Shown: positions 19,091-28,004, numbered from the stretch's first letter. The stretch is 64,000 nucleotides of DNA from Gammaproteobacteria bacterium (GCA_022599775.1 JAHZLQ010000048.1:44153-108152); one strand, 5' to 3'. Notes: a model not told the origin generated them from the letters alone. Numbers and translations are program-made.

Positions 19091-20806
19091 TCACTTCGCG
19101 GTAGCGTTCTTCTCCTCCTGTGCCTTGCGATAGGCCTGAAAACGCTCGACGTGTTCGAAACGACGCAGGACCTTCGAGTGCGGATCGATCGTGACCATGC
19201 CGTCCGCCGGGGCGCGCACACGGCCCGTGCCGTCCTGCATTGGCAAGCGCTTGACTTCACTCCCCACCCGCACTTCGATCGGCATCGGGAACGGCTTGTC
19301 GCCTGGCACCTTCCAACGCAGCTTCAGTTCGTCGCCTTCGCGCTGGCTCAGCAGCTCCGGCAATGCGGCCTGACGGATGTAGACGTCGAAGAACCACGAA
19401 TAGTCCGCGCCGGTGGCCGCGGTCACGGCATCGACCAAATCCTGCGTGCTGGCGTAACGCGGCTCGAAATTGCCGGGCTCGGGGTCCGGACGGCCGTAGA
19501 CCAGCCGACGCGTCGCGTCGAAGAACGCCGCATCCCCGATCAGCTCGCGCAGGCTATGCAGAACCAGTGAGCCCTTGACGTAGATGTCGCCGCCCGGGCC
19601 CCGCTCCTTGTTGTAGACGTCTTCCTCGTGCTGCGGCGTTCCGGACACCACCGGCGCGCGGTTGATGATGCCGGCGCGCTGGCGGTCCAGCTCCGCGTAG
19701 TACGCCATGTCTCCGTGAAGATACTGCGCGTAGAGCGGCTGCATATAGGTACCGAAACCTTCGTGCAGCCACATGTCGTCCCAGTCCGAATTGGTGATCT
19801 GGTTGCCGAACCATTCATGGGCGAACTCGTGTTGCAGCAGATCGTCGTAACCGTGCGCATCCTTCACGTAGTGATTGCCGTAGGCGTTGATCGTCTGGTG
19901 CTCCATGCCCTTGTACGGCGTCTCGACCACACCGATCTTTTCGCTGGCGAACGGATACGGCCCGATACGCTGCTCGAAGAAATCGACCATGCGCGGGAAC
20001 TCGGCGAACAGTTCCGCGGCTTCGTCCTCGTGTCCCGGCAGGTACCAGAAGCGCATCGGAATGGTGTTGCCATAACGGCTCGCGTAGTCGCCTTCCAGCA
20101 CCTTGTACGGCGCGATACTGAGCGCGATCGCATAGGTGTTCGGGTTATGCGTGCGCCAGTGATAGGTGCGCCAGCCATCGGCCTCGTCAACGCCCAGCAG
20201 CACGCCGTTGCTGGGCGCCACCAGCGGCATCGGCACGCTGATGTGAAGCTCCACGGTCTGCGGCTCGGCAGTCGGATGGTCGATGCACGGCCAGAACAGA
20301 TCGCAGCCCTCGCCTTCCACCGCCGTTCCGACCCAGGGTTGTCCGTCTTCGGTCTGCGCCCAGACGAAACCACCGTCCCATGGCGCGCGCTTGGCCACAT
20401 GGGGTTTGCCGCCGTATTCGATCGTCACCTCGACCGGCTTGCCCGCCGCTACCGGCTCGGGCAGCGCGATCAGCAACTGTCCCTCGGGATTGCTCCAGCC
20501 CGCCGCGGCCACGGGCTGTCCGTCGATCGCGACCGAGCGAATCTCGAAATTGCGGTCCAGGTCCAAGGCCAGCGACGACAAGGGCTCAAGCGCCTGCACC
20601 ACCAGCACCGCCGTGGCGTCGATACGTTGACGTTCGGGATCGACGCGCAGGCTCAGGTCGGCGGTCAACAGACGCTCGGCCAAGTATTCGGGCGGCAGTT
20701 TGCCACCCGATTCGCGGGTGTAGTCGCTCAGCGGCGGCGGCTTGCTCAGGCCACTGCAGGCGCTCAACAGCAGCGCGAGAATGGCGAGGCTTGCGGTCTT
20801 CTTCAT
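19091..20806 (-). CDS. M1 family metallopeptidase, lipoprotein
   Basis: A 571-residue zinc aminopeptidase of family M1. The N-terminus is a lipoprotein signal peptide with lipobox LLLSAC (Cys about residue 17), so the enzyme is probably anchored in the periplasm or outer membrane. The HEFAHEWFGNQ motif near residue 325 supplies HExxH, followed by the third zinc ligand Glu in WLHEGFGTY, and the exopeptidase motif appears as KGMEHQT, a variant of GAMEN, near residue 297. The protein is shorter than PepN and lacks its large C-terminal domain, like other short secreted M1 peptidases. Its natural substrate is unknown. Confidence 0.9.
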   Translation of the reverse strand: MKKTASLAILALLLSACSGLSKPPPLSDYTRESGGKLPPEYLAERLLTADLSLRVDPERQRIDATAVLVVQALEPLSSLALDLDRNFEIRSVAIDGQPVAAAGWSNPEGQLLIALPEPVAAGKPVEVTIEYGGKPHVAKRAPWDGGFVWAQTEDGQPWVGTAVEGEGCDLFWPCIDHPTAEPQTVELHISVPMPLVAPSNGVLLGVDEADGWRTYHWRTHNPNTYAIALSIAPYKVLEGDYASRYGNTIPMRFWYLPGHEDEAAELFAEFPRMVDFFEQRIGPYPFASEKIGVVETPYKGMEHQTINAYGNHYVKDAHGYDDLLQHEFAHEWFGNQITNSDWDDMWLHEGFGTYMQPLYAQYLHGDMAYYAELDRQRAGIINRAPVVSGTPQHEEDVYNKERGPGGDIYVKGSLVLHSLRELIGDAAFFDATRRLVYGRPDPEPGNFEPRYASTQDLVDAVTAATGADYSWFFDVYIRQAALPELLSQREGDELKLRWKVPGDKPFPMPIEVRVGSEVKRLPMQDGTGRVRAPADGMVTIDPHSKVLRRFEHVERFQAYRKAQEEKNATAK

Positions 20807-20890
20807 ACGGGATTTTCCTGCGGCACGAACAGAATTGATGATCCGGCGGCGCCGAGCGTCGCAGCCCGAACCGCCTGCGTCGCCCGGCGC

Positions 20891-21340
20891 TCAATCCGGG
20901 TCCGGCTCACCGATGCGCAGATAACGCGTGGCCAGATAAACCTCGCGCAGGAACAGCAACAAGGCCAGGATCAGCGAAGCCAAAGCGGAGACGAAGCCGA
21001 TCGCAATCACGATTGCGAGATTGATGTGGGCAAACACACCCACGAACAGCGCCACGATCACGCTGCTGATCAGCAGGGCGCCGGCGATGCACAGACTGAT
21101 CGACCCCAGCGTCAGACGCGCCCGCTTGCTCTGCTGGCGCAGGCTTTCGCGGATCACGAGCGCACGTCCGGGTGGCGCCGTCATCAGCCTTTTCTCGAGC
21201 TCCCGCGCGCGATCCACGGTTCGCGCCAGGCGACTGGCGAGCACCCCCAGCAGCGCGCCGATGCCGGTCAGCAGAAATACCGGTGCCACCGCCAGTTGGA
21301 TGACGTGTGCCACTTCGGCCAGCGGAGCGTCCTGGTTCAT
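20891..21340 (-). CDS. DUF2721 family membrane protein
   Basis: A 149-residue inner-membrane protein. It begins MNQDAPLAEVAHVIQLAVAP with the first hydrophobic segment (FLLTGIGALLGVLA), then a charged amphipathic stretch (SRLARTVDRARELEKRL), two further transmembrane helices (ISLCIAGALLISSVIVALFV and INLAIVIAIGFVSALASLIL) and ends RYLRIGEPDPD. This pattern matches DUF2721, a family of unknown function. The frame is open upstream but homology begins at this Met. It is divergent from dapE and follows the M1 peptidase upstream on the same strand. Confidence 0.8.
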   Translation of the reverse strand: MNQDAPLAEVAHVIQLAVAPVFLLTGIGALLGVLASRLARTVDRARELEKRLMTAPPGRALVIRESLRQQSKRARLTLGSISLCIAGALLISSVIVALFVGVFAHINLAIVIAIGFVSALASLILALLLFLREVYLATRYLRIGEPDPD

Positions 21341-21445
21341 CGTTGCCTGTGGTGGTGTGCCTGCCGCATAGCATGAGGCCTGCGGCGCAGGCACCCAAGT
21401 CCGGTAAACTTCGCCGGCTTGGTTGTGACCACCCAGAGCCTCCCG

Positions 21446-22591
21446 ATGCCCGACGACGTCCGCGCGCCCGATACCCTGGCGCTGCTGCAAGACCTGATCT
21501 CACGCCGCTCGCTGACGCCTGAAGACGCCGGCTGCTGCGCGCTGATCGGCAAGCGTCTGTCCGCGCTGGGCTTCCGGCTGGAGTGGCTGCCGAAGAACGG
21601 CGTGACCAACCTCTGGGCGGTGCGCGGCGAGTCCGCGCCTTGCGTAGTCCTTGCGGGACACACCGATGTGGTGCCGACCGGCCCGCTGACGCAATGGAGC
21701 AGTGATCCGTTCGAGCCTAGCCTGCGTGACGGCATTCTCTACGGCCGCGGCGCGGCGGACATGAAGTCCGGCCTGGCCTGCATGGTCACCGCCGTGGAAC
21801 GGCTGCTCTCGCGAACCGAGCTTCAGGGGTCGATCGCGTTTCTGATCACCAGCGACGAGGAAGGTCCGTGCCGGGACGGCACACGTCATGTTGTGGAAGT
21901 GCTGCGCGAACGCGGTGTCGCACCGGAGTATGCGATTGTCGGCGAAGCCTCGTCGATGGAAGTGCTGGGTGATCGCATCATGGTCGGCCGGCGCGGCTCG
22001 CTGGGCTGCAATCTACGCGTGCACGGGAAGCAGGGGCATGTTGCCTATCCGCAGCGTGCCGACAATCCGATCCACCGGCTGGCGCCGGCTCTGAACGAGC
22101 TGATCGCCATGCGCTGGGACCACGGCAATGCGCATTTTCCGCCGACCTCGTTTCAGGTTTCGAACCTCAAGGCCGGCACCGGCGCCCATAACGTGATTCC
22201 GGGTGACGCCGAGGCGGTGTTCAATCTGCGCTATTCCACGGAGCTGGATGCGGCACGCATCAAGGCCCGAGTGCACGCGGTTCTGGACCGGCATATCGAA
22301 CGCTACGACGCGGACTGGTGGCACACCGGCGAGCCGTTTCTGACGCCCGGCGGCCCGCTGGTCGAAGCCGCATCCACGTCGGTGCAGGAGGAGACCGGGC
22401 TGCAAGCCGAGCGTTCCACCGGTGGCGGCACCTCCGACGGGCGCTTCCTCGCCACGCTGGGCACGCAGGTGGTGGAGATCGGACCGGTGAACCGCTCGAT
22501 TCACCAGATCGACGAGCACATTCGGGTTGAAGACCTGGAACGCCTGTCGCGCATCTACGAGCACACCCTGGAACGCCTGCTGGCGGCATGA
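21446..22591 (+). CDS. dapE: Succinyl-diaminopimelate desuccinylase
   Basis: DapE hydrolyses N-succinyl-L,L-diaminopimelate in lysine/peptidoglycan precursor synthesis. The 381-residue M20 di-zinc enzyme shows the metal ligands in LAGHTDVVPTGP (His), GRGAADMKSG (Asp), TSDEEGP (catalytic Glu and ligand Glu) and EASSMEVLGD, plus the GRRGSLGCNLRVHGKQGHVA dimerisation lid and a C-terminal NRSIHQIDEHI with the last His ligand. I place the start at the ATG at 21446; GTG 21425 and TTG 21419 are in frame upstream. Its stop overlaps the next gene by 4 nt. Confidence 0.95.
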   Translation: MPDDVRAPDTLALLQDLISRRSLTPEDAGCCALIGKRLSALGFRLEWLPKNGVTNLWAVRGESAPCVVLAGHTDVVPTGPLTQWSSDPFEPSLRDGILYGRGAADMKSGLACMVTAVERLLSRTELQGSIAFLITSDEEGPCRDGTRHVVEVLRERGVAPEYAIVGEASSMEVLGDRIMVGRRGSLGCNLRVHGKQGHVAYPQRADNPIHRLAPALNELIAMRWDHGNAHFPPTSFQVSNLKAGTGAHNVIPGDAEAVFNLRYSTELDAARIKARVHAVLDRHIERYDADWWHTGEPFLTPGGPLVEAASTSVQEETGLQAERSTGGGTSDGRFLATLGTQVVEIGPVNRSIHQIDEHIRVEDLERLSRIYEHTLERLLAA

Positions 22592-23571
22592 GTCCACTGC
22601 CCCCATTTGCACCGCGCGGCCTGCTGCGCAATGCCAGCTTGCAGTCGTTCCTGGCCTCCTGGAAATTCCGCAACCGCCTGCGCGGCGATCATCCGATGCA
22701 GCAGGCGGCGGTTTCGCAGCTGCTCGATTGCGGCGACGGCGTACGCCTGACCGGCGTTCACTCGCCGCTGCCCGCCGGACGCAGGCCACGTGCCCTCGCG
22801 ATCCTGTTCCACGGCTGGGAAGGCAGCGATCGCTCGGCGTATCTGTATTCGATGGCCTGCAGCCTGTTCGATGCCGGCTACAGCGTGTTCCGCCTGAACC
22901 TGCGTGACCACGCCGACACCCATCATCTCAACGAAGAGATGTTCCACTCGGCGCGCATGGACGAGGTCTACGGCGCAATGCGTAGCGCACTGGCCCTGGA
23001 CGAAGCCGAGCGCCACATCGCCATCGGATTCTCGCTGGGTGGCAATTTCGCGCTGCGCGTCGGACTGCGCGCGCCGGATGATCTGCTGCCGGCGATGACG
23101 GTCGGTGTATGCCCGGCCATCAATCCGCGCGCGACCATGCAGGCCATCGACGACGCCTCGCCACTATTCCGCCGCTATTTCATGAGCAAGTGGCAGGATT
23201 CGCTGCAGTCCAAGGCGCGCGCCTGGCCGCAGCGCTATGACTTCGGCGACATCGCTCAAATCCGCAGTTTCATGGACATCACAGAGCGCTTCGTCATCGA
23301 CTACACCGAGTTCGAGACCCTGAGCGCCTATTTCGACGACTACGACCTGCGCGCCGAATTGCGCAACACCCCACGCTCGCCGCTGACGATCGTGACGGCC
23401 CAGGACGACCCGGTGATTCCGTTCGAGGATTTCGTGGGCCTCGGCGAGGCCTCCGGCGTGCGTCTGATTGCGCCATCGCATGGCGGCCATTGCGGATTCA
23501 TCGACGACTGGCGGCTGCGCAGCTGGGTCGATACCTGTGTGCTAGCCGTGCTCGACAAGGCTCTCGATTAG
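22588..23571 (+). CDS. YheT-like alpha/beta hydrolase
   Basis: A 327-residue alpha/beta-hydrolase of the YheT/EMB8 group (COG0429-like). It has an oxyanion-hole strand ILFHGWEGSDRSAYLYS, the nucleophile elbow GFSLGGNFALRV (catalytic Ser), the acid in TAQDDPVIPFEDF and the His in APSHGGHCGFID. No signal peptide, so cytoplasmic. Family members have been proposed to be esterases or hydrolases with unsettled substrates. The start ATG overlaps the dapE stop (ATGA), and the 3' end overlaps the convergent patatin gene by 30 nt. Confidence 0.88.
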   Translation: MSPLPPFAPRGLLRNASLQSFLASWKFRNRLRGDHPMQQAAVSQLLDCGDGVRLTGVHSPLPAGRRPRALAILFHGWEGSDRSAYLYSMACSLFDAGYSVFRLNLRDHADTHHLNEEMFHSARMDEVYGAMRSALALDEAERHIAIGFSLGGNFALRVGLRAPDDLLPAMTVGVCPAINPRATMQAIDDASPLFRRYFMSKWQDSLQSKARAWPQRYDFGDIAQIRSFMDITERFVIDYTEFETLSAYFDDYDLRAELRNTPRSPLTIVTAQDDPVIPFEDFVGLGEASGVRLIAPSHGGHCGFIDDWRLRSWVDTCVLAVLDKALD

Positions 23572-25347
23572 CGTCGGCAACTTTTCCATCGCCTGCTTGT
23601 AGCCCAGTTCGATCAGTTCGTCCGCGCGATCCCAGTCGAACATCGAAACGCCGGCCAGCGGCATGCGCAGATAGCAGTCCACCTGCGCCGCGCGCTTCTC
23701 CAGCTCTTCCTTGGTCGACAGCGTGGCGGTGCGGTACAGAATCTGGAAGATGTTGGTGCGCTTCTCCACTTCGACGGAATTCGGCAACTGGTCGGGATTG
23801 GTGTCGGCGCCGCCAGCGGCACCGTGAAAGGTTTCCATGGCCGATACGTCCGAAGCGATCACCGGTCCGCGGCCGAGCCCCACCACCACGTCCGAGGGCA
23901 CCGACATCAGCACGCCGCCGTCCACCAGCAGATCACCGTTGTAGACGATCGGCGGCGCCACACCGGGCACCGTCATGCTGGCACCGACCCAGTGCGCGAG
24001 CGAGCCGCGATCGTGGATTTCGGCGCGAGCCCGCGTGAGATTGGTCGTCACGCAGGAATAGACGCGTGGCAGATCCTCGATCTGCGCCTGCCCGAACAGG
24101 TTCTCCAGCGCCCGCCGCGCCTTCTTCGCCTTGATCAGCGAAATGGTCGGCACGGTATAGTCGTTGAGGAGATTCCGGTCGACGAACAGACTGCGCACCA
24201 CACGTATCATTTCTTCAGGCGGTAGACCCTGCGCCACCATCGCGCCAATCAAGGCGCCCATGCTGGTACCCGCGATGATGTCCGGCTCCAGACCGAGTTC
24301 GCCCATCGCACGCATCAAGCCGACATGCGCGAAACCGCGCGCGCCGCCGCCGCCCAGCGCCAGGCCCAGCGCTCGCCCCGTCAGCAAGCGCGCAGCACGG
24401 TCGAAACTGCTTCGGTCGCCGACATAGACACGATGATGCAGGGCCGCGCCCGAAAGGTCGCGCCAGAGCATCGGCTCGCTCCAACCGTGCCCGACGATCA
24501 CGATCTCGACACCGGCGCGTACCGGCGTGTCGCGCAACTGTTCGGTCAAGGCACTGGCCGTAGCGCCCATCCCGGAATTGGCAACCAGCACGATACGGTC
24601 GGCCTGGCGCAGGCAACGCGCGGTCCAGGCACTGTCGAGCCCGTCGCTTTCGTAGACCAGGTAGCGATAGCCACGCTCAAGCTCGTCGAGCCAGGCCACG
24701 GTCTGTGACTCCGTCTGCGGCATGTTGCAGCTCGAAATTCCGTCCGCGGTCTCGATGCAGCGGCCATCGACACGCAGGCAGGTGTTGTCGACAGCCAGCG
24801 AATGCATCAGGCCACGCGCCACCACCTCGACCGGCGAACCCTCGTGCGCCGGCACGATCGCGATGGTGCGTACGCTGGTGAAGTCGCGCTGGCGCGTGCC
24901 TTCCCCGTACAGCGAAGCGCGGAGCCAGGATCGCACCGAGTTGCGAGCGAAATCGGGGTTGCGCAGCAGCAGGCGCTCGAAAGTGCGCGGCGGAATCTTC
25001 AGCACCTGACTGTCGCGTACCGCGCGGATGCTGGCACGGTGCGGCATCTCTGCCAGGATCGAAAGCCCGCCCATCGCTTCGCCCCGCCCCAGTTCCTGCA
25101 CCGTGATCTCGCCGTTGTCGCCCTGCCGCTCCGCGCGCAAGCGCCCACTGACCACGGCGTAGAGCGAATCCGCGGTGTCATCACGGCGATACAGCACATC
25201 CCCACCGCGCAGCGACAGCAGGGTTGCCGTCGCCGCCAGCTGCGAACGTGCCTTGGCGCCCAGCATGGAGAACAGCGGCGACTCCTGAAGAAATCGGGAA
25301 ATCGCCTGCGCCTCCGGGGAACGGTCGTCCTGGATCGGGAACTTCAT
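23542..25347 (-). CDS. Cyclic-nucleotide-binding patatin-like phospholipase
   Basis: A 601-residue protein with an N-terminal cNMP-binding domain (about residues 20-145; FSMLGAKARSQLAATATLLS, then GRGEAMGGLSILAE) and a patatin-like serine hydrolase domain (about 325-500) with the oxyanion motif LGGGGARGFAHVG, nucleophile GTSMG (Ser near 361) and catalytic Asp in DGG. Between them is an NTE-like linker region. The layout resembles bacterial relatives of neuropathy target esterase, which hydrolyse lysophospholipids; whether it binds a nucleotide is not shown. No signal peptide is visible. Confidence 0.88.
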   Translation of the reverse strand: MKFPIQDDRSPEAQAISRFLQESPLFSMLGAKARSQLAATATLLSLRGGDVLYRRDDTADSLYAVVSGRLRAERQGDNGEITVQELGRGEAMGGLSILAEMPHRASIRAVRDSQVLKIPPRTFERLLLRNPDFARNSVRSWLRASLYGEGTRQRDFTSVRTIAIVPAHEGSPVEVVARGLMHSLAVDNTCLRVDGRCIETADGISSCNMPQTESQTVAWLDELERGYRYLVYESDGLDSAWTARCLRQADRIVLVANSGMGATASALTEQLRDTPVRAGVEIVIVGHGWSEPMLWRDLSGAALHHRVYVGDRSSFDRAARLLTGRALGLALGGGGARGFAHVGLMRAMGELGLEPDIIAGTSMGALIGAMVAQGLPPEEMIRVVRSLFVDRNLLNDYTVPTISLIKAKKARRALENLFGQAQIEDLPRVYSCVTTNLTRARAEIHDRGSLAHWVGASMTVPGVAPPIVYNGDLLVDGGVLMSVPSDVVVGLGRGPVIASDVSAMETFHGAAGGADTNPDQLPNSVEVEKRTNIFQILYRTATLSTKEELEKRAAQVDCYLRMPLAGVSMFDWDRADELIELGYKQAMEKLPTLIESLVEHG

Positions 25348-25522
25348 GGTGACAGATTATTTCACGGACTCGATGCAGAATACCGAGGCCGCCGGCGATC
25401 GGTCGCCGGCAGCACGCCCGTGGCGGGCCAGGCGGGCACGCAACCCGTTGTTCACCTGCATGCCGGATCGGCTTGCCGAGTCGAGAGCGCTGCCACTTTC
25501 ATGACGGCCGGGATGAACAAAC
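25348..25522. other. Intergenic region with a hairpin upstream of the patatin gene
   Basis: No gene seen. A perfect 8-bp stem-loop (gccggcga, loop tcgg, tcgccggc) lies at 25391-25410, about 45 nt upstream of the patatin-like gene, and could be a leader structure or second terminator stem after the aldolase gene. Confidence 0.4.
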
Positions 25523-25547
25523 AAAAAAGCCGGGAGAAGCTCCCGGC
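25523..25547 (-). terminator. Intrinsic terminator of the aldolase gene
   Basis: On the minus strand an 8-bp stem (gccgggag/ctcccggc, 3-nt loop, 25529-25547) is followed by six T residues. It lies about 33 nt after the aldolase stop and is a textbook rho-independent terminator. Confidence 0.88.
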
Positions 25548-25580
25548 ATTTTCGATACCGCCTCGAATTCTCGACGGCGA

Positions 25581-26600
25581 TCAGGCGACCGTTTCGAGCG
25601 AATCGTTGTACTGACCGAGCGAGGCCAGCGAGTTCATCTTGGCGCGATGGTGGAACGCACGCTGGGCGTCGGCGACATTGTCGACCTTGCCACCCCAGGC
25701 CTTGAGCGACGGCGCCTGCAGGGCGCGGCCATAGGAGAACGACAACGCCCAGGGGCCACCGCCCATCTCGTTCATCGCATTCAGATGCGCGGTGGCGACT
25801 TCGTCGGATTGCCCACCGGACAGGAAGGCGATGCCGGGGACCGAGGACGGCACGTGATGCTTGAGCGTCCGCAGCGTGGCCGCGGCCACGGTCGACACGT
25901 CGGCCTGGGTCGGGCACTTCTTGCCGGAGATCACCATGTTCGGCTTGAGGATCATGCCTTCCAGCAGCACACGCTGCAGATAGAGCTGGTCGAACACCGC
26001 CTGCAGCGTGTCGGAGGTGACCTTCTCGCAGACTTCGATCGTGTTGTCGGCGTCCATCAGCACTTCGGGTTCCACGATCGGCACGATGTCCGCCTCCTGG
26101 CACAGTGCCGCGTAGCGCGCCAGGGCATGCGCGTTGGTTTCGACGCAGTAGGCCGACGGAATTCCGTTACCGATGGTGATCACCGCACGCCATTTGGCGA
26201 AGCGCGCACCGGCTTCCCGATACTTCACCAGCCGTTCGCGCAGGCCATCGAGCCCTTCGGTGACGGTTTCGCCCGGCGCACCGGCCAGAGGCTTGGCGCC
26301 CTTGTCGACCTTGATGCCTGGAATCATGCCCTTGGACGCAAGCAGCTTGGAGAACGGCGTGCCGTCGAGTGCCGACTGGAACAGGGTCTCTTCAAACAGG
26401 ATGGCGCCACTGATGAACGCTTCAGCCCCAGCCGTGGTGAACAGCATGTCGCGGTAGGCTTGGCGATTGGGCTCGGTGTTGTCGATGTTGATCGACTTGA
26501 ATCGCTTCTCGATCGTGCCGGTCGACTCATCGGCGGCGAGGATACCCTTGCCAGGCGCGACCATCGCGCAGGCCGTTTCATTCAGCAGCTTTTCGTTCAT
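25581..26600 (-). CDS. Class I fructose-bisphosphate aldolase
   Basis: Cleaves fructose 1,6-bisphosphate to two triose phosphates (and the reverse) through a Schiff base. The 339-residue protein matches the eukaryote-like class I family: [18 protein letters not shown] at the N-terminus, [34 protein letters not shown] and the Schiff-base signature [11 protein letters not shown] with the catalytic Lys. It is monocistronic, with a strong terminator downstream and the tRNA-Ser gene divergent upstream. Confidence 0.95.
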   Translation of the reverse strand: MNEKLLNETACAMVAPGKGILAADESTGTIEKRFKSINIDNTEPNRQAYRDMLFTTAGAEAFISGAILFEETLFQSALDGTPFSKLLASKGMIPGIKVDKGAKPLAGAPGETVTEGLDGLRERLVKYREAGARFAKWRAVITIGNGIPSAYCVETNAHALARYAALCQEADIVPIVEPEVLMDADNTIEVCEKVTSDTLQAVFDQLYLQRVLLEGMILKPNMVISGKKCPTQADVSTVAAATLRTLKHHVPSSVPGIAFLSGGQSDEVATAHLNAMNEMGGGPWALSFSYGRALQAPSLKAWGGKVDNVADAQRAFHHRAKMNSLASLGQYNDSLETVA

Positions 26601-26703
26601 AAACTCGCTCGTGATACTCGAATAGGAATTGGAGGATTGCCGTTCCCGGCGTGGAATCTTTTGAATTTTATGTCTTTAGTGGCGTCGCGGCCAAGCCTTT
26701 CGC

Positions 26704-26709
26704 TATGAT
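26704..26709 (+). promoter_or_regulatory. Candidate -10 box of tRNA-Ser
   Basis: TATGAT lies 41 nt before the mature 5' end of tRNA-Ser(UGA). I do not see a convincing -35 hexamer at the right distance. Confidence 0.4.
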
Positions 26710-26750
26710 TCCGCCCCTTCGAGGGTCGCAAGCCGGCCTTTGAGGTCTGT

Positions 26751-26838
26751 GGAGAGGTGGCAGAGCGGTCGAATGCGACGGTCTTGAAAACCGTTGACCC
26801 GCAAGGGTCCGTGGGTTCGAATCCCACCCTCTCCGCCA
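26751..26838 (+). tRNA. tRNA-Ser(UGA)
   Basis: The 88-nt gene folds into a class II tRNA: acceptor ggagagg pairs with cctctcc, the anticodon loop cttgaaa gives UGA (26785-26787), a long variable arm (gacccgcaagggtc) follows, the T-arm is gtgggttcgaatcccac, and CCA is encoded. It reads UCA/UCG-type serine codons. Its 3' end is repeated downstream at 26967-26985 and 29437-29454, marking it as an integration site. Confidence 0.97.
26820..26838 (+). repeat. Direct repeat (attL-like) in the tRNA-Ser 3' end
   Basis: The 19-nt sequence aatcccaccctctccgcca at the tRNA 3' end recurs exactly at 26967-26985 and, lacking the last base, at 29437-29454. This is the usual form of an attachment site for tRNA-targeting integrative elements. 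Confidence 0.75.
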
Positions 26839-26860
26839 AAATTGATTAGCAAGCGTTGGC

Positions 26861-26985
26861 GGGATTCGAACCCACGGACAAACCAATCCGGGTTCGACGA
26901 TTGTCCGCAGGGCAATCGAACGCGCGTAGCGCGGCCCGCAAGGGCGAGACGGCATCGCCGTCGAGTAATCCCACCCTCTCCGCCA
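26861..26985 (+). repeat. Multi-hairpin tRNA-tail repeat, copy A (half unit)
   Basis: Contains in order: the inverted T-arm-like stem tcgaaccc...gggttcga, then stems ttgtcc/gggcaa, cgcgc/gcgcg, gccc-gcaa-gggc and gacggc/gccgtc, and ends with the 19-nt tRNA-Ser tail. The same order recurs at 27096-27206 and 29331-29454. It directly follows tRNA-Ser; short spurious ORFs across it are not genes. Confidence 0.8.
26967..26985 (+). repeat. Second copy of the tRNA-Ser 3' direct repeat
   Basis: Exact 19-nt copy of the tRNA-Ser tail, 128 nt downstream of the tRNA, at the junction of repeat copies A and B. Confidence 0.75.
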
Positions 26986-27206
26986 CCCTTCGCCTTCGGC
27001 TTCGGGTGGCAGGCCCCGAATGGGGTCGGCCTCACGACGGCGCTTAGGCGAAGGCGTGCCGTCCGTAGCCTTGGCGTAGGAGGGCCATTGGTCCCGAGAT
27101 TCGAACCCACGGACAAACCAATCCGGGTTCGACGATCGACCGCAGGGCAATCGAACGCGCGTAGCGCGGCCCGCAAGGGCGAGACGGCATCGCCGTCGAG
27201 TAATCC
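26974..27206 (+). repeat. Multi-hairpin tRNA-tail repeat, copy B (full unit)
   Basis: About 233 nt, starting at ccctctccgcca and nearly identical to 29209-29454. The first half adds further stems (ccaccc/gggtgg; cccc-gaat-gggg; aaggc/gcctt) to the half unit seen in copy A. It ends after gtcgagtaatcc, where tRNA identity is lost. The region between tRNA-Ser and the PIN toxin gene (26839-27221) is entirely this repeat material. Confidence 0.8.
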
Positions 27207-27221
27207 AAGCAGTTCTGCATT

Positions 27222-27632
27222 CTATGAAAGCGCATCCATGAACCGGCGAGCGGACACGATGCGCGTTCCCTCGTATTTGCCGAGGCTCAGCAGATCGGCT
27301 TTGTCCCCTGTGACGAGATAGTCGGCCTTGCCCGCCTGTGCCATCGCCAGCAGGTAATTGTCGTAGGGATCGGGTGACACATCGACGGTGGGGAGCGGTC
27401 CAACCATGACCGAGAGTTCGCGAATCTGGTTGACGAGCCGTCCGGCGATGGCCGGCGACAGGCGCTCTCGAATTCTGGGGTAGCGGGTGACGCGATTCAA
27501 TTCCGCGATTTGTTCTTCTGCGGACAGCAATATGAACTGGCCTTTGCGCCAATGCGCCAGGAACTGCGCCGGTAGTGAGGTTTCGATCAGTAAGGCGCTG
27601 ACGACGATGTTGGTATCCAGAACAACCCGCAT
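27222..27632 (-). CDS. PIN-domain ribonuclease toxin
   Basis: A 136-residue PIN-domain protein, likely toxin of a type II toxin-antitoxin module. It starts MRVVLDTNIVVSALL, the classical PIN N-terminus with the first acidic residue, and has further acidic residues in SPDPYDNYLLAMA and ADYLVTGDKADLL, giving the Mg-dependent RNase site. It lies 7 nt downstream of the RHH antitoxin gene. The open frame reaches 27692, but the Met at 27632 fits the family start and the gene spacing. The target RNA is unknown. Confidence 0.88.
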   Translation of the reverse strand: MRVVLDTNIVVSALLIETSLPAQFLAHWRKGQFILLSAEEQIAELNRVTRYPRIRERLSPAIAGRLVNQIRELSVMVGPLPTVDVSPDPYDNYLLAMAQAGKADYLVTGDKADLLSLGKYEGTRIVSARRFMDALS

Positions 27633-27639
27633 GGATACA

Positions 27640-27903
27640 TCAATGGCTGGACGAGAACAGATTGGCGCGCGTGTCTGCGACGGCTTCGTCAATCAGGCGC
27701 TGGGCTTCGTCTGCAGGCAGATCGGAAAAGCCTTTTCTGGCATCGGCCACCGTTTGCTCGAACACGCGCCAGCGCACGGCTTCTTCGACGAAGGCCGACA
27801 GGTCGCCTTTCTTCATGCCGCGCTGCGCGAGATAGCTGCGCAGGGCGATGTCGGTGTCCTTGGATACGGTGAGCGTCCAGCGAGTGGTGTCGTCGCGGCT
27901 CAT
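27640..27903 (-). CDS. Ribbon-helix-helix-type antitoxin
   Basis: An 87-residue protein preceding the PIN toxin. Residues 8-15 (RWTLTVSK) can form the ribbon strand, followed by two helices (DIALRSYLAQRG and DLSAFVEEAVRWRVF), then an acidic helical tail (LPADEAQRLIDEAVADTRANLF) suited to wrap the toxin. It has a strong GGAGG ribosome site and a candidate promoter with nearby AT-rich direct repeats upstream, consistent with autoregulation. The assignment rests on fold pattern and pairing. Confidence 0.8.
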   Translation of the reverse strand: MSRDDTTRWTLTVSKDTDIALRSYLAQRGMKKGDLSAFVEEAVRWRVFEQTVADARKGFSDLPADEAQRLIDEAVADTRANLFSSSH

Positions 27904-27938
27904 GGCCAGCCTCCTTCATAAACATCTATACACCTATG

Positions 27939-27967
27939 AACATAACATGCTAAGCGTCTATCTCCAA
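27939..27967 (-). promoter_or_regulatory. Promoter of the antitoxin-toxin operon
   Basis: On the minus strand TTGGAG (27962-27967) and TATGTT (27939-27944) are 17 nt apart, followed by the antitoxin start 36 nt later. The surrounding AT-rich stretch repeats cataaacat / cataacatg, possible operator half-sites for the RHH antitoxin. Confidence 0.5.
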
Positions 27968-28004
27968 GAAAAAAAACGCACAAAACGCTTGTTGCCCGAG
28001 AGGC

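Noticed and set aside
26703..27552. Several open frames rich in GFEPTDKPIRVRR-like strings across the tRNA-Ser repeats
   Set aside because: They are translations of the multi-hairpin repeats and tRNA tails, recurring in several frames with each repeat copy; none has an initiation site or homology to a real protein family.
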